Below are positions 47,600-51,859 of a stretch of DNA of 51,859 nucleotides, in pieces. This DNA is from Bacillus timonensis (lineage in GTDB: Bacteria; Bacillota; Bacilli; Bacillales; Bacillaceae_L). Position 1 is the stretch's first letter, and the number at the start of each line of letters is the position of its first letter. Under the pieces are notes generated by a model. It ran no database searches and had not been told where the DNA came from. It was given only the letters and a program-made list of their open reading frames with translations. The position numbers were made by a program, and so were the translations under genes. The DNA lies in NCBI RefSeq assembly GCF_000285535.1, contig NZ_HE610988.1, positions 411,955 to 463,813 of the forward strand. The letters are read 5' to 3'.

Positions 47600-47761
47600 T
47601 TATTCAGGACGCTGCTTTGATTTAACTGGCTGCCCTTTTTTTAGGTAGTTTTGCTTTGATTTTTTAACAGGATCAAAATCCTGTCCAAATTCCACATCAT
47701 TGCTATTTATACCGTTTTTCGTTTTTTGCTCTGGGTTGTTTTGATCTGAACGTTTTTTCAT
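47600..47761 (-). CDS. Small hydrophilic protein, function unknown (53 residues)
   Basis: Begins MKKRSDQNNPEQKTKNG, contains NDVEFGQDFDPVKKSKQNY, and ends KSKQRPE. ATG 47761 follows AGGGGA by 7 bases and a strong terminator follows the stop, so it is likely a real gene. It is Lys/Gln/Asn-rich and probably disordered. The central FGQDF..VKKSKQ is weakly like the repeat of gamma-type small acid-soluble spore proteins, not enough to assign. It is 11 bases downstream of ytzC in the same unit. Confidence 0.7.
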   Translation of the reverse strand: MKKRSDQNNPEQKTKNGINSNDVEFGQDFDPVKKSKQNYLKKGQPVKSKQRPE

Positions 47762-47772
47762 ATCCTCATCCC

Positions 47773-48057
47773 CTACATTTTATACTCTTGAATGATATTC
47801 GCATCTAAAGTCATATCATTTTGGAGTTGTTGCAGTTGAAGTCGCATCCGGTGCAATTGCTCACGTTGCTGGTCATTACAGCTTTGGGCTAGTTTTGCTA
47901 ATTCGTTTGTGACTTCCTCCAGTTGCATTTGTGCACCCGTATACTCTGTTGTATTATAAGCTTCTTGTCTTCTTGCAATCGTCATTTGTTCTTGGGCATT
48001 ACGGATTGAATCTTCACAACGCTGAATAAATGCCTCTACCGATTGTCGAGTAGCCAT
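47773..48057 (-). CDS. ytzC: DUF2524 protein YtzC
   Basis: A 94-residue, almost entirely helical protein (EAFIQRCEDSIRNAQEQMTI, QLHRMRLQLQQLQNDMTLD) with coiled-coil character and no membrane segment. It matches the YtzC family found near ytqA in B. subtilis. Function unknown. ATG 48057 follows AGGAGGGAG. Confidence 0.87.
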   Translation of the reverse strand: MATRQSVEAFIQRCEDSIRNAQEQMTIARRQEAYNTTEYTGAQMQLEEVTNELAKLAQSCNDQQREQLHRMRLQLQQLQNDMTLDANIIQEYKM

Positions 48058-48177
48058 TTTTCTCCCTCCTACAATACGAAATGAGAAATGAAAGCTTTCT
48101 CTTTTATAGTGTGTTCATCCTCAATTTCTTCTCTCAGAAAACTTATTTCCAATTTATGAAGCCATATGGGGGGAATT

Positions 48178-48219
48178 ACAAAGCCGTTGCCACGTAGACT
48201 TTGCGTTCTTAGTCTTTAC
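48178..48219 (+). repeat. Fragment of repeat family B
   Basis: ACAAAGCCGTTGCCACGTAG and GCGTTCTTAGTCTTTA correspond to the middle of the copy at 13928. The flanks are degraded. Confidence 0.55.
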
Positions 48220-48302
48220 TCTTTTGAAAACCATTTGAGTTCTTAAAAGTCTCCATGTTAAACTTTAACGTAGGTATTTTGAATAGTTAGGAGGGGCGTA
48301 TA

Positions 48303-49265
48303 ATGCCTCAAATGAATCCATTTCCATACTCAACAGATAATAAACGTTATCATACATGGAATTATCATTTACGAAATACATTTGGACATAAAGTATTTAA
48401 AGTTGCGCTTGACGGAGGATTTGATTGCCCAAATCGAGATGGAACAGTTGCACATGGTGGTTGTACCTTTTGTAGTGCATCAGGATCAGGCGATTTTGCA
48501 GGAAACCGTGCAGATGATATTCTCACACAATTCCATTCCATTAAAAATAAAATGCATGAAAAGTGGAAGGACGGAAAATACATGGCATATTTTCAGGCCT
48601 TTACAAATACTCATGCACCCGTTGAGGTATTGCGGAAAAGATTCGAACCCGTTTTACAGCAAGAAGGAGTTGTTGGCATTTCGATTGCTACAAGACCAGA
48701 TTGCCTTCCAGATGATGTTGTCGAATATTTAGCAGAGCTGAATGAACGAACCTATCTATGGGTTGAGCTGGGTTTACAAACCGTTCATGAAAAAACAGCA
48801 CAACTAATCAATCGTGCCCATGATTTTCAATGTTATGTTGATGGTGTAAATAAGCTTCGTAAACATAATATTAGGATTTGCTCACATATTATTAATGGAC
48901 TTCCACAGGAAACACCAGAGATGATGATGGAAACAGTTTATGAAGTTGCAAAACTTGATGTACAGGGCATAAAAATTCACTTACTTCATTTATTAAAAGG
49001 TACGCCGATGGTCAAACAATACGAAAAAGGATTATTAAAATTTCTCGCGTTCGATGACTATGTACAATTAGTATGTGACCAACTTGAAATTTTACCTCCC
49101 GAAATGATTGTTCACCGTATCACAGGGGATGGCCCTATAGACTTAATGGTAGGACCGATGTGGAGTGTCAATAAATGGGAGGTATTGAACACGATTGATG
49201 CTGAATTGCTACGACGAGACAGTTATCAAGGAAAATATTTTAAAAAGGTTGCGGAAAACGTATGA
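48303..49265 (+). CDS. ytqA: Radical SAM protein YtqA (TIGR01212; tRNA wobble modification)
   Basis: A 320-residue radical SAM enzyme with Cys42, Cys54 and Cys57 (CPNRDGTVAHGGCTFC) as the cluster ligands. The Bacillus protein has been linked to the mnm5s2U34 pathway of tRNA, where it acts before the YtqB methyltransferase (MnmL). ATG 48303 follows AGGAGGGG. The stop overlaps the ytqB start by ATGA, consistent with joint function. Confidence 0.9.
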   Translation: MPQMNPFPYSTDNKRYHTWNYHLRNTFGHKVFKVALDGGFDCPNRDGTVAHGGCTFCSASGSGDFAGNRADDILTQFHSIKNKMHEKWKDGKYMAYFQAFTNTHAPVEVLRKRFEPVLQQEGVVGISIATRPDCLPDDVVEYLAELNERTYLWVELGLQTVHEKTAQLINRAHDFQCYVDGVNKLRKHNIRICSHIINGLPQETPEMMMETVYEVAKLDVQGIKIHLLHLLKGTPMVKQYEKGLLKFLAFDDYVQLVCDQLEILPPEMIVHRITGDGPIDLMVGPMWSVNKWEVLNTIDAELLRRDSYQGKYFKKVAENV

Positions 49266-49834
49266 AATTAGATCGCATTCTTCCATTTGCAAGAAACCTC
49301 CTTCAACGCGCTATCAATGAAGGGGATTACGCTGTTGACGCTACAATCGGAAATGGTCATGACACGGCAATGCTTGCTTCATTAGTAGGTGAAACTGGAC
49401 ATGTTTTCGGCTTTGATATTCAAAAAGAAGCAATCGACAATACGACCGCTCGGTTACGAGAACAAGACCTTCTAAATCGTGTTAGCTTATTTCATAAAAG
49501 CCATGATCAACTATTAACCACAATTCCAACAGAAACCCATGGAAATATTTCCGGAGCTGTATTTAATTTAGGGTATTTACCAGGAGGAAATAAGGAAATT
49601 GTCACGAAGCCTACTTCCACAATTGAAGCGATAGAGCACTTACTTTCCGTTATGAAGCCTGAAGGAATTATTGTAATTGTTGTTTATCACGGTCATGAAG
49701 AAGGAGCAATAGAACGGGATCGACTCTTGGATTATTGTTCAACACTTGATCAAAAACGTGCGCATGTTCTCATGTACCAATTTATGAATCAAATTAACAA
49801 TCCACCATTTATAATCGCCATTGAAAAAAGATAA
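49262..49834 (+). CDS. mnmM: SAM-dependent tRNA methyltransferase YtqB (MnmM)
   Basis: A 190-residue class I methyltransferase. It has DATIGNGHDTAMLA at residues 25-38 (SAM motif I), FGFDIQKEAID (motif II) and GAVFNLGYLPGG (catalytic loop). YtqB proteins carry out the last methylation to 5-methylaminomethyl-2-thiouridine at tRNA position 34. It is translationally coupled to ytqA. Confidence 0.9.
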   Translation: MKLDRILPFARNLLQRAINEGDYAVDATIGNGHDTAMLASLVGETGHVFGFDIQKEAIDNTTARLREQDLLNRVSLFHKSHDQLLTTIPTETHGNISGAVFNLGYLPGGNKEIVTKPTSTIEAIEHLLSVMKPEGIIVIVVYHGHEEGAIERDRLLDYCSTLDQKRAHVLMYQFMNQINNPPFIIAIEKR

Positions 49835-49837
49835 AGA

Positions 49838-49924
49838 TCAGTCTGTTGACAAACGCTGCAGCCTACGTTGCTGGCCTCTCTCGGCCACACACTTTGTCTA
49901 ACAAGCGTTTTCAAGACCGTCTGG
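49838..49924 (+). repeat. Intergenic repeat family C, copy 2
   Basis: Shares GTCTGTTGACAAACGCT at the left, TTGTCTAACAAGCGTT in the middle and CAAGACCGTCTGG at the right with the copy at 11171. It is about 40 bases shorter. It lies between ytqB and ytpB. Confidence 0.75.
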
Positions 49925-49956
49925 TAATGTTTATTCACTGATTTCCTATATAAAAC

Positions 49957-49985
49957 AAAGATAGAGCGGTGCAGCTCTATCTTTT
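49957..49985. terminator. Terminator between ytqB and ytpB
   Basis: AAAGATAGAGC pairs with GCTCTATCTTT between convergent genes and overlaps the ytpB stop. Confidence 0.85.
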
Positions 49986-51050
49986 CTTATCCAAGTACAT
50001 GTTGAAATCTACGGTAGGCTCGTCCGTTGACATAAAAGAAAAAGATGTCTTCCCACCAATTTTAATCATTTTCTTTGCAATTTTTAATACACTTCGCTGA
50101 GTCCTTACCTTTTCATCTGATAAATAGAGGCCTAATAAACCACGATTAATCATTCGGTGGAATTTTTCATTCGGTAATCCGGCAGTATGCTTATCAGCTT
50201 CCATTATAAAATGCTTAAGGCGATTGACTAATTCGTTTTCATGTGGATAGTAAAAACAGAAATTCAAATCTCCACCCAGACGGTCTTCTTCTTGATCGAT
50301 GAAATAATCAAGAAGAATATGGAGGCCTTGAATATAAGGAAAATATCCATTTCGAATCTTAATTGCCATATCTTCGTTAAATTCTTCATGAAAGGCATAG
50401 GCCACTAAACAAAAAATACCTAATGTAGAACCTGAACACGCTGAGAACTCATACCATTCCATTTGAGGCAAATTACCTTGATGACTTTTAAACCAGTTCT
50501 CAAGTCTTGGTACACGTTCTTCTACTTTTACATGCTTATGTATTTGCAAATCACAATAATAGCTTGCTAACTCCTGTAAATAAATCGCAATCTTATCATA
50601 ATGATTGATATTATGAAGAACATCCTGACAGGTTAGAACTAGACTCTCTAAGTAACCACCATCCTCTTGTTCAATACGATATTGATAATAGTTCTTTGTT
50701 GGCTGCCCTGGTCGTAATGCATCAGGCATGGAGTCGTGAAGTGAACGAAAATCGACAGGATCTAAAGAAGTACTGCGGTCACAAAGATTGTCTAGATAGT
50801 CACTAATGGTTTGATAGGCAACAATAAAACGGATGCACTCCTCCATTTTCCCTTCTGATAATAAGGCAAGAATTGCTCCACCTTCACAGTGAAATGTTTT
50901 TGTCTTTATACTAGCCAGGGCCTGCTTCCGAAGCTCTTCGTTTGGAATCTCTTCGGCTTTCTTTTTCCACATAGCTAGTTCACGGTGTACAATCGGAAAT
51001 ACCTTACGATACACTTTCTTCATTAAACTAATGGGTTGTGTTGGCACCAT
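49977..51050 (-). CDS. ytpB: Tetraprenyl-beta-curcumene synthase YtpB (DUF2600)
   Basis: Terpene synthase that forms tetraprenyl-beta-curcumene, precursor of the sesquarterpenes found in Bacillus spores. It has 357 residues, with aspartate-rich segments DYLDNLCDR near residue 85 and LLDYFIDQEEDRLGGDLNFC near 245, as in B. subtilis YtpB. ATG 51050 follows GAGGTG by 6 bases. Confidence 0.92.
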   Translation of the reverse strand: MVPTQPISLMKKVYRKVFPIVHRELAMWKKKAEEIPNEELRKQALASIKTKTFHCEGGAILALLSEGKMEECIRFIVAYQTISDYLDNLCDRSTSLDPVDFRSLHDSMPDALRPGQPTKNYYQYRIEQEDGGYLESLVLTCQDVLHNINHYDKIAIYLQELASYYCDLQIHKHVKVEERVPRLENWFKSHQGNLPQMEWYEFSACSGSTLGIFCLVAYAFHEEFNEDMAIKIRNGYFPYIQGLHILLDYFIDQEEDRLGGDLNFCFYYPHENELVNRLKHFIMEADKHTAGLPNEKFHRMINRGLLGLYLSDEKVRTQRSVLKIAKKMIKIGGKTSFSFMSTDEPTVDFNMYLDKKR

Positions 51051-51190
51051 AGATATCACCTCATTTTGTTGGAACATTCAAAATATGTTGATTTACGACA
51101 CTTGTAAAAGTTGATACACTTACCTTAAATGATTTTTTATCGAATATCAAACAATTAAAATAATGGTTTCAAAGAAAGGATGTACCTATT

Positions 51191-51742
51191 ATGATTTATC
51201 CATACAAAGGGAAATATCCGCAAATTGCAGACTCTGTATTTATTGCGGACTATGTGACGGTAACGGGTGATGTGAAAATTGGTGAAGATACGAATATTTG
51301 GTTTAATACTGTTATTCGAGGTGATGTAGCACCAACAATTATCGGAAAAAGAGTGAGCATCCAGGACAACTCAACACTACATCAAAGCCCTAATAATCCA
51401 TTAATTATTGAAGATGATGTCACAATTGGACATCAGGTTATACTACATAGCTCAATCATTCGCAATAATGCCTTAATTGGGATGGGGTCCATTATTCTTG
51501 ATGGTGCTCAGATTGGCGAAGGTGCTTTTATTGGTGCAGGAAGTCTTGTACCACAAGGTAAAAAAATCCCGCCCAACACTCTTGCATTTGGGCGACCCGC
51601 TAAGGTGATACGTGAATTAAACGAAGAAGATAAGAAAGACATGGCTAGAATCCGCCGTGAATATGTTGAAAAAGGACAGCTTTATAAAGAAGAACAGCTT
51701 AATGCCTCCGATTATCGGCGACAAGCACAAGACAAGCGCTGA
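51191..51742 (+). CDS. ytoA: Gamma-carbonic anhydrase-like hexapeptide-repeat protein YtoA
   Basis: A 183-residue left-handed beta-helix protein. The metal-binding pattern RGDV.....IG..VSIQDNSTLHQ, then IGHQVILHSSII, gives the three usual His ligands. Enzyme activity is unproven for this subfamily. ATG 51191 follows AAAGGATG. The last ten codons or so (DYRRQAQDKR) come from a copy of repeat A, so the C-terminus differs from the roughly 170-residue homolog. Confidence 0.9.
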   Translation: MIYPYKGKYPQIADSVFIADYVTVTGDVKIGEDTNIWFNTVIRGDVAPTIIGKRVSIQDNSTLHQSPNNPLIIEDDVTIGHQVILHSSIIRNNALIGMGSIILDGAQIGEGAFIGAGSLVPQGKKIPPNTLAFGRPAKVIRELNEEDKKDMARIRREYVEKGQLYKEEQLNASDYRRQAQDKR

Positions 51743-51815
51743 CAGAAGACGGTCTTTGCCTTTGAGAAGCGATTGGTCTGTGACCTCGAGCCGATGGCGC
51801 CCTGGAGCTAGACAT
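51711..51815 (+). repeat. Intergenic repeat family A, copy 4, overlapping the ytoA 3' end
   Basis: ATTATCGGCGACAAGCACAA, GAAGCGATTGGTCTGTGACC and GAGCCGATGGCGCC...GGAGCTAGACA match the other copies. The first 32 bases are inside the ytoA reading frame, including its stop codon. Confidence 0.85.
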
Positions 51816-51833
51816 TGAAAACTAAGTATAACT

Positions 51834-51859
51834 AAAAAGCTCGCCAAACGGCGAGCTTT
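51834..51859 (+). terminator. Probable terminator of ytoA at the window edge
   Basis: AAAAAGCTCGCC and GGCGAGCTTT form a stem with loop AAAC; the window ends in the T run. Confidence 0.8.

Overview
The window looks like core chromosome of a low-GC Gram-positive spore former in the Bacillaceae. Gene content and order run closely parallel to the acsA-acuABC-ccpA-aroA-ytx-murC-sftA-ytp-yto-ytn-trmB-ytz-ytl-yth-ytg-ytf-leuS-ytq-ytpB-ytoA stretch of Bacillus subtilis, recalled from memory. Spore-associated genes are present (cse60, ytpB), and ribosome binding sites are the strong AAGGAGG type with frequent GTG and TTG starts. I see no rRNA, tRNA, prophage, insertion sequence or CRISPR array. Species cannot be fixed from the sequence. 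A copper nitrite reductase of the Geobacillus type points to an environmental, possibly nitrite-respiring member of the family.

Layout. 1-5.4 kb: acetate activation and its control. acsA lies opposite acuABC, which encodes the acetyltransferase, a CBS/ACT protein and the deacetylase, with a CcpA (cre) site between them and ccpA convergent at the end. acuB carries a one-base deletion in a poly-A run. 5.6-8.2 kb: aroA and the ytxGHJ stress/redox genes. 8.3-19.9 kb: an M29 aminopeptidase, murC, sftA, ytpQ, ytpP, a lipoprotein gene, a DUF84 NTPase, ytoP, ytzB, ytnP and trmB. 20-32.5 kb: ytzH, ytmP, ytlR, ytlQ, an lrgAB-like pair, ytlP, pepV, the ythPQ ABC exporter, ytzE, an RsuA-type pseudouridine synthase, a small coiled-coil protein gene and murJ. 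32.7-37.3 kb: a DCC protein, ytfP, cse60, a membrane protein, the rhodanese ytwF and a yhfE-type M42 peptidase. 38-40.9 kb: leuS under a T-box riboswitch. 41-46.2 kb: accessory metabolic genes. nirK sits behind an excellent Fnr-type site. A 3-hydroxybutyrate uptake and oxidation operon (GntP permease plus bdhA) has a sigma-54 promoter, three operator-like inverted repeats and its own PAS/AAA+ activator just upstream. 46.2-51.8 kb: an MFS transporter (yttB), two small proteins, ytqAB, ytpB and ytoA.

Working together. AcsA makes acetyl-CoA, is switched by AcuA/AcuC and is under CcpA control encoded in the same block. The 3-hydroxybutyrate operon feeds acetoacetate towards acetyl-CoA and also has a cre-like site. 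nirK supplies an anaerobic electron sink.

The spacers are the other notable part. Three families recur within the window (called A, B and C here) and a fourth candidate (D) is seen once. Family A occupies three consecutive gene gaps at 21-24 kb and supplies the last codons of ytoA. One family C copy lies inside the sftA terminator, flanked by a 23-bp duplication of the hairpin. There are also two local arrays of about 52-bp period, at 34.7 and 37.6 kb.
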